Assembly: GCA_003963365.1 (NCBI GenBank)
Contig: RXJG01000004.1
Location: forward strand, 1,184,554 to 1,248,553
Direction: 5' to 3'
Length of the DNA: 64,000 nucleotides
DNA from: Sphingobacteriales bacterium
GTDB lineage: Bacteria > Bacteroidota > Bacteroidia > Chitinophagales > Chitinophagaceae
Shown one piece after another: positions 9,307 to 19,646 of this stretch. The notes beneath the pieces were generated by a model. The model had not been told where the DNA came from. It saw nothing but the letters and a program-made list of their open reading frames with translations, and did not search any database. Each line of letters begins with the position of its first letter. Positions within the stretch are counted from its first letter, which is position 1. Both the position numbers and the translations under genes were made by a program.

Positions 9307-11235
9307 ATGGCATATAAAAATCAGCAGGAGTTTATTAACGCATTGGAAAAAGCGGGGGAGTTGCTCCGTATAAAAACTTATGTTAACCCGGAACTGGAAA
9401 TTGCAGAGATAACCGACCGCATCAGCAAAACACCCGGTGGTGGTAAAGCTTTATTATTTGAGAATACCGGTTACGATTTCCCAGTATTGATGAATGCCTA
9501 TGGAAGTGATAAGCGTATGTGCATGGCACTTGGCGTAAATCACCTGGATGATGTGGCACATGAAATTGAAAGTTTGTTTAAGCTGCTTACCAAACCTAAG
9601 GAGAGCATCCTCGACAAACTGAATCTATTACCTAAACTGGGCCAGTTTGCCAGCTGGATGCCCAAAGTAAAAAGCGGACGTGGTGAATGCCAGGAAGTAA
9701 TAATGACAGAACCAGATATAACCAAACTGCCGGTGATTAAATGCTGGCCTAAAGATGGTGGTCCTTTTGTTACCTTACCGGTTATCCATACCAAAGAGCC
9801 TAATACAGGTACCCGTAATGTGGGCATGTACCGTATGCAGGTGTTTGGCCCGGCACTTACCGGTATGCACTGGCATAAACATAAAGTTAGCGCCAAACAT
9901 TTTAATGAGTATAAAAAATTAAACAAACGCATGCCCGTGGCCGTTGCGCTGGGGGGAGACCCGGTATATGCTTACAGTGCTACTGCACCCTTGCCCGAAA
10001 ATGTGGATGAATACATGCTTGCTGGTTTCCTGCGTAAGAAAAAAGTGGAACTGGTTAAATGTATTACACAACCCGATATTGAAGTTCCGGCTGATGCCGA
10101 TTTTATTATAGAGGGGTATGTTGACCCCAATGAAGAAATGATTTGGGAAGGCCCTTTTGGTGACCATACGGGTTACTATTCATTACCCGACTGGTATCCT
10201 AAATTCCATATCACCGCCATTACACATAAAAAAAATGCCGTGTACCCCGCAACGATTGTAGGTATTCCGCCGCAGGAAGATGCGTGGCTGGGTAAAGCCA
10301 CAGAAAGAATTTTCTTAGCACCGATTAAAATGACTTTGATTCCGGAAATTATTGATATGGATATGCCTGTGGAAGGAGTTTTTCATAACCTGGTGATTGC
10401 ACAAATTAATAAGGAATACGCCGGGCAGGGGCAGAAGGTGATGAATGCGATGTGGGGAGCCGGGCAAATGATGTTTAATAAAATACTGGTAATAGCTGAT
10501 GAAGCAGTGCGAATCCAGGATTATGAATCGCTGGCAAAATATGTGTTTAAGCATTTAAATGTGGTAACCGATGTTACTTACAGCAGCGGCCCGATGGATG
10601 TACTGGATCATAGCTGCAGTAAGCTGGGCTTTGGAGGTAAGATGTGTATTGATGGAACAAGCAAATTTGATGAAGAAAAAGATGACACCTATGAGTTAAC
10701 AGTTGATAATGAACAGTGGGCTGTAGGAAATATTATTCAGAAACAATTTGCCGAGGTAAAAGCAGTAAATACTTTTTTACTGGAAAAAGATATTCCCTGT
10801 ATTATTATTTCTGTAGAGAAAAACCGTAAAGGTCATGTGCGGGAACTCCATCACCAGATTTGCCAGGATATTGATGCTATGGAAGGTATTAAGATGGTGC
10901 TGTATGTTGAACATACTGTTGATGCGAATGATTTACCCGTTGCATTATGGCGTTTCTGTAACAACTTAGATCCGAAAAGAGATCATATTTTATTCCAGGA
11001 TGAATCACATACTGATCCGGATAAAACATTTGCCTGTTTGGGTTTGGATGGAACGATGAAGACAAAAGCTTTTGATAATTTCCATCGTGACTGGCCCAAC
11101 ATTATTGTGGCGGATGATGCTACTATTGCGTCAGTAGATAAAAAATGGGATGAGTTGGGAATAGGCTCATTCATACCTTCTCCGTCATTAAAATTTAAGA
11201 ATCAGCTGTATGGTGAGGAAGCTGCCGTAATGTAA
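9307..11235 (+). CDS. UbiD family decarboxylase
   Basis: 642 aa; ...KTPGGGKALLFENTGYDFPVLMNAYGSDKRMCMALG..., GGDPVYAYSATAPLPENVDEYMLAGFLR, EGPFGDHTGYYS and PPQEDAWLGKATERIFLAPIK are UbiD signatures. Confidence 0.92.
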   Translation: MAYKNQQEFINALEKAGELLRIKTYVNPELEIAEITDRISKTPGGGKALLFENTGYDFPVLMNAYGSDKRMCMALGVNHLDDVAHEIESLFKLLTKPKESILDKLNLLPKLGQFASWMPKVKSGRGECQEVIMTEPDITKLPVIKCWPKDGGPFVTLPVIHTKEPNTGTRNVGMYRMQVFGPALTGMHWHKHKVSAKHFNEYKKLNKRMPVAVALGGDPVYAYSATAPLPENVDEYMLAGFLRKKKVELVKCITQPDIEVPADADFIIEGYVDPNEEMIWEGPFGDHTGYYSLPDWYPKFHITAITHKKNAVYPATIVGIPPQEDAWLGKATERIFLAPIKMTLIPEIIDMDMPVEGVFHNLVIAQINKEYAGQGQKVMNAMWGAGQMMFNKILVIADEAVRIQDYESLAKYVFKHLNVVTDVTYSSGPMDVLDHSCSKLGFGGKMCIDGTSKFDEEKDDTYELTVDNEQWAVGNIIQKQFAEVKAVNTFLLEKDIPCIIISVEKNRKGHVRELHHQICQDIDAMEGIKMVLYVEHTVDANDLPVALWRFCNNLDPKRDHILFQDESHTDPDKTFACLGLDGTMKTKAFDNFHRDWPNIIVADDATIASVDKKWDELGIGSFIPSPSLKFKNQLYGEEAAVM

Positions 11236-11362
11236 CCAATAATAATACCGGGCATGTGATTATTATTGCTTATTCAACTTAAACGAGGGAGTAAATTAAA
11301 GCTCGTATAACAGATATAGTGAATCAGGTAATACAATTACTCTAATTATAAATATTAATGTA

Positions 11363-13267
11363 TTAATTCGCCGGCACTTTTATCAGCAACGGTTCATTCA
11401 ATATAGTGGTTACATCTTTGTAAAAATCTTTCAGGTCGTTATAATCTTCGGATTTCACCATTGATACCGTTCTTACAAACTCTATTCGAATGTTTACAAC
11501 CTGGTCTTTAATTGAGTAAATACGGGAACATCGCATGGTTAGTGCCTGGTCTGTGATGGATATATTATTTGGGGGGTTATCAATACCTGCATTTGGTGGT
11601 AATTTTAAATTTAGTTCCAGTATAATATGATCTGGATAACCAAAATTTATATTAGATACTCTTTTTGGCTTGATAAACGGGTTTGATTCAAGATTAGTGA
11701 AGAGGTTGTAATTAAAAAGGTAAAACCCGCCATTAAGTTCATATTTATTTTTTAGCCGGGCACTTATTTTCAGCGGTAACGTATCATCATCCAGGTTCTC
11801 GGTTTTAAATGAATCTATTTCAAAAGTATATGTGTCAGCATTGAAAAATTTCTTTTTAAAATCGTCTATATTTTTCCTGATGCGGTAACTGCGTCTTTGT
11901 TTGGCGTATTCAGTACTTGTTATGTTTGCCGTTCCTTCAAAATTTCCTTCATTGTTAATGCTCCCGTTAATTACAATGTTACTGTTATAAGATTTAGCTG
12001 TACTTGCTATTGTGATAAACTGATATTTTTTAAGATCGAGTAAGAAAGCTTTGGTGTTTAAATATTCATAGGGAACGAGGTCAACACTACCGTATTCTTC
12101 GGTAGCATCCAGTATAAACTGGCGATTATCTGTAATAGCAAAAGCAATCAATTTATTAAACTGATCAAGGTAAGGAAAAGTAGTATCCAGCTTGCCATAC
12201 GTCCGCTCAGCTAATAACAGGGGATAAACTTCTATGTTTTCATCTTTAAGCAGGTTAATGAGTATTAAATTCAATTCGGCAGTATTCCCTTTTTTATCTT
12301 CCCAGGCATCTGAAAGTTCTTGTGCCGGGAGGATTCCGTCTCTGCCATTCCACACCATATTTTGTTTAATGTATTTATAAATGATTCTTATCTTTTGTTC
12401 TTTATCATCTACATGATTAAGTAAACTCCTCAGTTCACGCATATGGTGCAGGTTTTTTTTCATTTGTCTTTTTAGCTCGAGGTCACGAAGAAAAAGTTTA
12501 GTCAGTTCACCCCATGATGTAAAACTTTTCTTTCCGTTTTTAGCAACCTGGAAAACTACCCTTTGGAGATAATCTTTGGGCGAATCCATGTAAGGTTCTA
12601 TTTTGAGCGATGGGATATTCTTCATTTCAAAATAGGAGCCTGTGTCGGGTATAAACTTTGAAGTAACTTTATAATCAGCATCTTTATAAATACTGTATGA
12701 TATCTCCATTCCTATAGGTGGACTGAGGATAAAGCTGCTGAAGAGAGTGGGCACGGAAGTTTGAAAAGACCAGTCTTCAAGGTAATACATGCTTCTTAAT
12801 TCTTCAATGTATTCAATCTCAATAATGCTGCCCACTTTTACCTGTGGCATGGCAAATTTTACAGTTGTTGTTCCACCCGTTCTTTGTTGAAAGATGAGAG
12901 AATCTTCAAGTGGAATAATAGCTTTTGATGAATCCGGGTCGTTGTTAAATGTAATGGCATGTATCGTATCAATCCCGTAAAACCCGGATTTGGAATGAAA
13001 GTCAAGTGAAATATCTCCGTATTTGATACCAGGTTTAGTTAGAATTTTTATTCTGGTCCGGTGTGTAACATAGTCATTATATCTGTAATGAAAGGCCCAG
13101 GCGTTGTCACGTAAAACAACTGCATCTGCATCTGGTTCAAATGGGCAGGATTTTAATTCAATTTCTTCCTTACTGAATTTGCCAAAGTCATTAGGTAATG
13201 TAAAAATTTGGGCTGATGACAAAATGACTATTGCCAGACTTATTAAGGTTAAAATTACTTTTTTCAT
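11363..13267 (-). CDS. DUF3857 / transglutaminase-like secreted protein (paralog 1 of array)
   Basis: Signal peptide (MKKVILTLISLAIVILSSAQ); DUF3857-like N-terminus; transglutaminase-like mid region (IRIIYKYIKQNMVWNGRDG). Confidence 0.8.
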   Translation of the reverse strand: MKKVILTLISLAIVILSSAQIFTLPNDFGKFSKEEIELKSCPFEPDADAVVLRDNAWAFHYRYNDYVTHRTRIKILTKPGIKYGDISLDFHSKSGFYGIDTIHAITFNNDPDSSKAIIPLEDSLIFQQRTGGTTTVKFAMPQVKVGSIIEIEYIEELRSMYYLEDWSFQTSVPTLFSSFILSPPIGMEISYSIYKDADYKVTSKFIPDTGSYFEMKNIPSLKIEPYMDSPKDYLQRVVFQVAKNGKKSFTSWGELTKLFLRDLELKRQMKKNLHHMRELRSLLNHVDDKEQKIRIIYKYIKQNMVWNGRDGILPAQELSDAWEDKKGNTAELNLILINLLKDENIEVYPLLLAERTYGKLDTTFPYLDQFNKLIAFAITDNRQFILDATEEYGSVDLVPYEYLNTKAFLLDLKKYQFITIASTAKSYNSNIVINGSINNEGNFEGTANITSTEYAKQRRSYRIRKNIDDFKKKFFNADTYTFEIDSFKTENLDDDTLPLKISARLKNKYELNGGFYLFNYNLFTNLESNPFIKPKRVSNINFGYPDHIILELNLKLPPNAGIDNPPNNISITDQALTMRCSRIYSIKDQVVNIRIEFVRTVSMVKSEDYNDLKDFYKDVTTILNEPLLIKVPAN

Positions 13268-13290
13268 ATATCAATCAAGTCTCAGGTTTA

Positions 13291-13767
13291 TCATTTTTTT
13301 ATAACTATCCGTTGCGCCTCGTCTTTCATTACTTCATCAAAAAATTTTTTTAAAGAGGTGTATTTTGCAGCAGGTATTTTTAATTGCGTCAGTTCAAGTT
13401 TTGCAGCACAGTAAACAGCATTTTGTGCAGTGTTGTACCAGAAATTCCCGGAATAACTGCCATACTCAAAAGACAGATTTTTGTTTTTCGGCAAAGCTTC
13501 AATAGTATATCCTTCTGGTAGTTGGTAAACAGTAGTGTCTGTTTTAATAAACGGGTAACGAAAATAATAGTCCAGCCGGCGCATTTCAGCTTTTGGCAAT
13601 TTATTAGTCCATAGCTTGTAAAGGCGTGGGGCTAAAAACATTTTATTTCCGGCAATAAATTCAGGTACTCTTGTGAACGACATCTTCATATTGCTAATTA
13701 CCTTTTGGCTGTTATCTTCCTTTTCTATGGAAAAATCATCAGGCTGTTTAAATGCATAGACCTCCAT
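13291..13767 (-). CDS. DUF3858-like C-terminal part of a split DUF3857/transglutaminase protein
   Basis: 158 aa without signal peptide; ...YYFRYPFIKTDTTVYQLPEGYTIEALPKN... resembles DUF3858. It overlaps the upstream ORF by one base (TAATG). Confidence 0.7.
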   Translation of the reverse strand: MEVYAFKQPDDFSIEKEDNSQKVISNMKMSFTRVPEFIAGNKMFLAPRLYKLWTNKLPKAEMRRLDYYFRYPFIKTDTTVYQLPEGYTIEALPKNKNLSFEYGSYSGNFWYNTAQNAVYCAAKLELTQLKIPAAKYTSLKKFFDEVMKDEAQRIVIKK

Positions 13768-15185
13768 TAAATAATCTTTCTGATTATTTTCTTTTCATCA
13801 AAAAGATTATTAACGGCAGCCTGTTTATAACTCCCGGATAATTTAAATGATATTTCAGCGGCACCTGTTCCGTCTGTCTCTATTTTTATAATTGACAATG
13901 CGTTTAACTGGTTAGCAGATGACTTGCTCACGGGAGTCGGTACCAGTTTTCCTCCATCTTCGGTAATTAATAAAGCATTTTTGTTTTCGGTGAACGAACC
14001 TAATACATTAAAATCAGCAGTGTTGCTTGTACATTCAAGCCAGATAGAGTCTTTTGTCTGCGGAATGCATAATATTACATGGTCAAATTCATTACAGGGG
14101 AAATCGGCATCTACAGGTTCACTGTCATATTCGGCGTTAATAAGGGCTACATAACTCTTTACACCAACAGCTTTAAGAGCAGCTTTCATATAATTACTCA
14201 GTCCTTTACAATCACCATATTTTTTTTGATCAGTAAAGCTGGCAGCAAACGGTTTTAACCCGCCAATTCCTAATTGAATACTTACATATCTGAAATTTTT
14301 CTGCAAGTAATTATAAATTATTTTAGCCTTGTCTGTGTCTGTTTTTACATCTTTAACCAGGTCCATAAAAAAAGCTTTTCTGTCTGCAGGTAATTCATCC
14401 AGGTCTTTATAAAGGTTGGCAATCCATTCTCCAAATTTTTTCCAGCTAGTTAGTTCTCCGGGATTACCGTAATAGCTGAATTTATTTGGCGCAAGATGAA
14501 TAGATGGATAACGGCTTCTGATTTGAACAGAACCTTCTTCATACTCCAGCGGTTTTAAGTTACTTGCACTCCATTGATATATTTTATAAGCACCATCTTC
14601 CGTTACCAAAGGTGTCAGTTTAATGTTTTTTTCTTTATACCTTATGTCAAGACTTTTTAAAACTTTTACAGTAAAACTGGATTTTACTACGGCTTCGTGT
14701 GAGAACATGATATCGTAGGCTGGCAAAAAGTCTGTTCTTTTAAATTTTATTTCATAATTCAACTCAACAGTAACGGGATACTTTGATGCGGCTATCCTGT
14801 AATAAATAATATATCCATCTTCAATAAGCCCATCACCCGTTGCCCGGGTAATCATATCCTTTTTTTTGAATTTGTCCTTTTGTTTTCCATTTGCATCGTA
14901 CACTTTTATCTCGGCATCTTCAAGATTTACCTGTTTACTGGTGTATTGAACAAAATCAAGAGCATCTTTTCCCTGTTCATTTAAAACAGTAAAAATCTGA
15001 TGAACCTTATAGCTGGAACGGTCAATTTCACTAATCTCCAGCTGTATGGTTTCTTCCTGCATTAAAATGTTTGCATTTTTTATTAATGCTGTATCATTCA
15101 GGTTTTGCAGTAAACCGGGTATGTCTTGTGCTGCCAAACTATGTACAACCGCTGCAAAAAATATGATAAAGAAGTTTTTTTTCAT
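13767..15185 (-). CDS. DUF3857/transglutaminase protein, N-terminal part of split gene (paralog 2)
   Basis: Signal peptide; DUF3857; transglutaminase core YLQKNFRYVSIQLGIGGLKPF...KKYGDCKGLSNYMKAALKAVGV...; ends abruptly at ...FDEKKIIRKII*. Confidence 0.8.
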   Translation of the reverse strand: MKKNFFIIFFAAVVHSLAAQDIPGLLQNLNDTALIKNANILMQEETIQLEISEIDRSSYKVHQIFTVLNEQGKDALDFVQYTSKQVNLEDAEIKVYDANGKQKDKFKKKDMITRATGDGLIEDGYIIYYRIAASKYPVTVELNYEIKFKRTDFLPAYDIMFSHEAVVKSSFTVKVLKSLDIRYKEKNIKLTPLVTEDGAYKIYQWSASNLKPLEYEEGSVQIRSRYPSIHLAPNKFSYYGNPGELTSWKKFGEWIANLYKDLDELPADRKAFFMDLVKDVKTDTDKAKIIYNYLQKNFRYVSIQLGIGGLKPFAASFTDQKKYGDCKGLSNYMKAALKAVGVKSYVALINAEYDSEPVDADFPCNEFDHVILCIPQTKDSIWLECTSNTADFNVLGSFTENKNALLITEDGGKLVPTPVSKSSANQLNALSIIKIETDGTGAAEISFKLSGSYKQAAVNNLFDEKKIIRKII

Positions 15186-15189
15186 GTTA

Positions 15190-17097
15190 TTATTTTTTCT
15201 TCAGTACAATTTGTTCAGTAAGCAGGTTAAACAGGCGATGGTAATATTCTTTAAGGGTGGCATACTCGCTTACCGGATAAAAACCCTGCGTTATTTCAAA
15301 GCTGCCCTTAATCATTATTTGATTATTTTCTTTGTCTGCAAATACTTCTCTTATAAAATTAATGTTGCTCCCTTCGTTACTGAGTTTAATGGATTGGGGA
15401 AGTTCATTAATGGCGAAGTTTTCGTCAATTGTCAGGTGTATATGAAAATTGATGAGCTGACGGTAACCGAAATTTACATTGCTGAATCGATTATCATTGG
15501 TAAAAGGATTTTCAGTTAGTCCAGTAAAAATATTGTAAGGCAGAAAATAGTAATCGCCACTGTTTGAGGCAGCAAGATTAAAGTTACCTGTTACTTTAAA
15601 TGCTTTTCTTTCATCCGAGTCAGATTTTGCTTTAAGGTTTTCTGTTGTAAGACCCGGTACATTACCGGTAATTTCTTTTTCATAAGATGATGCGGAGGAG
15701 TTTACGAATTTGGCTTCTTCATATGCCCGGGCATAATCAAAGTTATCAATGATAAATTCTCCTTTTACGAGTCCACCGGCGTCCATAATGGCATTTAAAG
15801 TCATTTGCTGTTTGTATGAAGTATTAGTATCAGCAATACTTACCAGTTCACCTTTTTTCTTTCTAACAATAAAACCGGTTGTATTTAAAATAGAGTAGGG
15901 AATAAGATAGGGCGGGGTATATTTATCTGTAGCATCAAGATAGTACCTTTTGTTATTAATGGTAACTACTGCATAGCAGGTGTTGAACTGATCGATAAAA
16001 GGGTTATTGGGATTTACATTTCCATGTTGTCTTTCACTTACTAATATGGGTTCAGCATCCAGGTCTGCTGCTTTAAGCAGGTTAACAAGTAAGAGATTGA
16101 TATCTGCATCACTTCCGGTTTTTTTATCCCATGCATGCTTAATACCATCAGGTGAATATTTTGAGGTAAAATGATTCCAACTCATTTGTTTTCGTACAAA
16201 ATTGTAAACAGCTTCCATTTTTTCAAATTCATTACCCAATCCCTTTACCTGTGTAATAAATTCACTGGTTCCCGGAATATCCTTTTTCAGCTGAAGATAA
16301 AAGTCCTGTGCTGTTGCCATTACATTATTAAGCTGGTCCCATGTGTTCATATAACTGATAGTATTCCTGTACTTGGATAATTGAAATACTACTTTTTGAA
16401 CATAGTCTTCTCTTGAATCCATAAAGGGTTCTTCTGACAATCCGGGTATATTTACCATTTCAAAGCTTATTTTTCCATTACTATTATCTGGCTTTACATT
16501 AATGTGCATACCCGGAGTTTTTTGCACTACCCATGAAAATTCTGTGTTTGGTACTATTGTAAGATCATAATGGCTTTTTTCTACAGGAATCTTTTCCTGG
16601 AATACCCATTCTTTTAAACCACCATAATTTTTCATTAAACTTTTATAACTGTATTCCAAAACAGATCCAATTTTTATCTCAGGGAATGTGAAACTGTATT
16701 CGCCCCAATATTTATTTGTGTTTTTCTGAAATACAGATTTCTTGTCAAGATCAGTGTAACCAAAGCCATTATAAATGCGGCCTTTTATATCAGAAATATT
16801 TTCAAAATCATCTTCCCGGTAATATGGTATCGTAATTTCTCCGGCACCTTTTCCTTTTTCCCTGAGTATTTTAATCCGGACATAATGATAGGTTATCATA
16901 TTGTAATCATCATCATAATAAGTCATAGCTTCATGGTCTAATACTATAGCCGTAGCCTCCTTGTCATAAGCACATTCTTTCAAATTTATTTCGTACGTGG
17001 ATGGGGAATGAAAATTTCCAAAATCTTCTGGTTGGGAAAAGCTATTAAAATTGTTACAAAGTAGAATTGTGCAGATAATTGATAATGGTCTTAACAT
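15190..17097 (-). CDS. DUF3857 / transglutaminase-like secreted protein (paralog 3)
   Basis: 635 aa, same architecture as 11363..13267; YNFVRKQMSWNHFTSKYSPDGIKHAWDKKTGSDADINLLLVNLLKAADLDAEPILVSER. Confidence 0.8.
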   Translation of the reverse strand: MLRPLSIICTILLCNNFNSFSQPEDFGNFHSPSTYEINLKECAYDKEATAIVLDHEAMTYYDDDYNMITYHYVRIKILREKGKGAGEITIPYYREDDFENISDIKGRIYNGFGYTDLDKKSVFQKNTNKYWGEYSFTFPEIKIGSVLEYSYKSLMKNYGGLKEWVFQEKIPVEKSHYDLTIVPNTEFSWVVQKTPGMHINVKPDNSNGKISFEMVNIPGLSEEPFMDSREDYVQKVVFQLSKYRNTISYMNTWDQLNNVMATAQDFYLQLKKDIPGTSEFITQVKGLGNEFEKMEAVYNFVRKQMSWNHFTSKYSPDGIKHAWDKKTGSDADINLLLVNLLKAADLDAEPILVSERQHGNVNPNNPFIDQFNTCYAVVTINNKRYYLDATDKYTPPYLIPYSILNTTGFIVRKKKGELVSIADTNTSYKQQMTLNAIMDAGGLVKGEFIIDNFDYARAYEEAKFVNSSASSYEKEITGNVPGLTTENLKAKSDSDERKAFKVTGNFNLAASNSGDYYFLPYNIFTGLTENPFTNDNRFSNVNFGYRQLINFHIHLTIDENFAINELPQSIKLSNEGSNINFIREVFADKENNQIMIKGSFEITQGFYPVSEYATLKEYYHRLFNLLTEQIVLKKK

Positions 17098-17107
17098 GAT
17101 TTTCGCT

Positions 17108-17707
17108 TTAATCAGAGTTTAGATTCTTTTTAATTACTATTTGCTCATTTAAAAAAGTAAAAAGCTGTTTATAAAATTCGTGAAATTCAGGATAGTTGCT
17201 TACGGAATATACAGGCTTTTTAAATTCCAGTACCATCTTAATATTAACAGTGTTTATGTCCCCGGCAATTCCGGCAACACATGAAAAAACAAGTTCAGCC
17301 TTTCGTTTGTTCAGCCTTTTACTGTATACAAATTTTTTGTCTACTTTACTGGTAATAATTTTTCCTGAAAGATCTATATTATAAGTTTGGGCAGTAAAGT
17401 TTTTAATATTTTCATTAGGTAACCAATAAGGAATGTGTATGTCAGCGTATTTAAGCCCCGACTGGTTTAATATTTTTATCCTGGCATGGCGTTCAGTTTG
17501 CGCAAAAAACGATGAAGATGATATTGAACAAAACGTTTCCTCCAGGTCAAATAATACCAGTGCATCGGCATTTTTATCGAATGCACATTCTGTCAGTTGA
17601 AGTTCGCTTTTATCAACATTTCCAAAAGAGGGAATATCTTTGCTTTTTTGTGCGGATGCAGTAAGGCATAACAGTATACCACTGATAAGATACACGAAAG
17701 GTCTCAT
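17108..17707 (-). CDS. Mini DUF3857-like protein lacking the central region (paralog 4)
   Basis: N-terminus resembles the other DUF3857 members (FGNVDKSELQLTECAFDKNADALVL...ARIKILNQSGLKYADIHIPYW); the last ~40 aa match the extreme C-terminus of 15190..17097. Confidence 0.75.
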   Translation of the reverse strand: MRPFVYLISGILLCLTASAQKSKDIPSFGNVDKSELQLTECAFDKNADALVLFDLEETFCSISSSSFFAQTERHARIKILNQSGLKYADIHIPYWLPNENIKNFTAQTYNIDLSGKIITSKVDKKFVYSKRLNKRKAELVFSCVAGIAGDINTVNIKMVLEFKKPVYSVSNYPEFHEFYKQLFTFLNEQIVIKKNLNSD

Positions 17708-17767
17708 GATGTGAGTGATTTAGGTTATTCAAATATTAAGAAAAAATCGCTAAATAACAATATTTTT

Positions 17768-18685
17768 ATGCGTGTACTTTTAATAACGGTGTTCTTCTTT
17801 CTTAACATTATTGCCCTGCCTGCTCAAAATGGAAAAGAAATTAAGAAGCAGGCTCCGGTTAAATCTTTATTATGGGAAATTTCCGGTAACGGTATTAAAC
17901 AACCTTCATATCTTTTTGGCACCATTCATATCATGTGTAAAAACGACGCATTGCTGAGTAAGAAAATGGAAAAAATTATTGCTGGTTCTTCAGCAGTTTA
18001 CCTGGAACTGGATATGGATAATATGACCGAATTACTGGGTATTTTTCAATATATGAATATGAAGGAAGGAAAGAAACTGAGTGATTACCTCACTGAAGAG
18101 GAGGTAAAGCGGGTTAAAGACTGGTTTGTAAAAAACCAGCCATTAATTCCGGTTGCGATGATAGAAAAGATGAAACCCATTTTTTTAAGCAGTATGATTG
18201 GAGAGAAAGGATTTAATTGCGAACAACCTGATGGTATGGAAATGCGGATAATGGAAGAAGCCCATAAATACAATAAAGAGATAAAAGGCCTGGAAACGAT
18301 GGCCTACCAGGCAGGAGTTATGGATAGCATTCCATATGATGTACAGGCAAAGGAACTGATGAAAAGTATTGATAGCAGTAACCTGCAGGATAGCTCCGTA
18401 AAAATGCTGATTAATTTATATAAGCAACAGGATATTGACAAACTGGATACCCTGATGAACAAAACAGAAGGTGAAGTGGGCAAATACAATGAATTTCTTT
18501 TATACCGCCGCAACCGTAACTGGGCCGATAAAATAAACACCCTCATAAAATCAAATGCTTATCTTTTTGCAGTAGGTGCCGGCCATTTACCGGGAAATAA
18601 AGGATTGATTGCGTTATTAAGAAAAATGGGCTATACCGTTAAACCATTGGAAAACAAATGGGCACTGCCAACTAAAGAACTATGA
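17768..18685 (+). CDS. TraB/GumN family protein
   Basis: SLLWEISGNGIKQPSYLFGTIHIMCKND... and C-terminal LFAVGAGHLPGNKGLIALLRKMGYTVKPL. Start moved from GTG 17711 to ATG 17768, which begins a signal peptide. Confidence 0.85.
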   Translation: MRVLLITVFFFLNIIALPAQNGKEIKKQAPVKSLLWEISGNGIKQPSYLFGTIHIMCKNDALLSKKMEKIIAGSSAVYLELDMDNMTELLGIFQYMNMKEGKKLSDYLTEEEVKRVKDWFVKNQPLIPVAMIEKMKPIFLSSMIGEKGFNCEQPDGMEMRIMEEAHKYNKEIKGLETMAYQAGVMDSIPYDVQAKELMKSIDSSNLQDSSVKMLINLYKQQDIDKLDTLMNKTEGEVGKYNEFLLYRRNRNWADKINTLIKSNAYLFAVGAGHLPGNKGLIALLRKMGYTVKPLENKWALPTKEL

Positions 18686-18727
18686 TTTATAAAATTGATT
18701 TTTGAGTTTATAGTTCACAATTTATTA

Positions 18728-19495
18728 TCAGGCTTTCCCGGTTATCCGGTAAATTAATAGTCCTGCCACTTCTTTTACATATTTATCCCACATATCAAAA
18801 GCTACATAAGTTGGAAGGATAGATTCGCCAAAATGCTGAGGATTGTCAAGCGCATTATAATTGCATGGATATGCTACCACGTTTATCCCTGTCTTTTCAA
18901 AAACTTTTACTGATCTTTTCATATGCATGGCAGATGTGATAAGCAGAACAGGCCCGGTTAGGTGTAGCGAGTCAAATAACTTCTTTGTTTCGGTAGCATT
19001 TTCATAGGTGTTCCTGCTTTTGTTCTCTGCAATAATATCTTCTCCGGGTATTCCTATGGCAATCATTTCCTGTTTTGCAAAATCTGCTTCTTTAAAACGT
19101 TGCTGGTCTTTATCAAGACTTCCGCTACCTCCCGAAATAATTATTTTCTTTATTCTTTTTTGCTGGTAGAGTTTTACAGTTTGAATAAAACGATCGCTGG
19201 CGGAAGAGAAATAGCCTTTATGGGTATTATAATCAAAACCTGCAAAACCGGTTAATACTACTCCTGCCGGGTATTGTTCATTGAATACAAATTCCTTTGG
19301 CGGAGCCTGCCAGTTTATTATTAACTTATGAATGATATAGTGATTGGAAAAGAACAGGAACCAACAAACTGATATTATTACGAAACGTTTTTTCCATTTA
19401 GTGTTCCTGATTATTACTGCCATCAGTATAAAAATCAATAACCAGTTAAATGGCGATAAAAAAATACTGAGGACTTTAGATAAAACAAAAAACAT
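18728..19495 (-). CDS. YdcF/ElyC family (DUF218) membrane protein
   Basis: Two N-terminal TM segments, then AGVVLTGF...IIISGGSG...ENKSRNTYENA...LLITSAMHMKRSVKVFEKTGINVVAYP. Confidence 0.85.
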   Translation of the reverse strand: MFFVLSKVLSIFLSPFNWLLIFILMAVIIRNTKWKKRFVIISVCWFLFFSNHYIIHKLIINWQAPPKEFVFNEQYPAGVVLTGFAGFDYNTHKGYFSSASDRFIQTVKLYQQKRIKKIIISGGSGSLDKDQQRFKEADFAKQEMIAIGIPGEDIIAENKSRNTYENATETKKLFDSLHLTGPVLLITSAMHMKRSVKVFEKTGINVVAYPCNYNALDNPQHFGESILPTYVAFDMWDKYVKEVAGLLIYRITGKA

Positions 19496-19646
19496 GGGGT
19501 GAAGATATTAAGCAAATGCGATAATGTAAAAATTAGCAAATTTGAAAATGGGGATTAATGATGTTAGATGTTAGTTGGCGTTTGTGCCTCTTGTACTTTT
19601 TCAACACACAATAAACCAAAAACCATAAACTATAAACCAGTCATTG

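Noticed and set aside
9540-10554. Minus-strand ORFs 9540..9932, 9919..10167, 10315..10554
   Set aside because: Antisense to the UbiD gene.
15046-15519. 157-aa plus-strand ORF across the DUF3857 genes
   Set aside because: Antisense to two recognised genes; low-complexity hydrophobic shadow translation.
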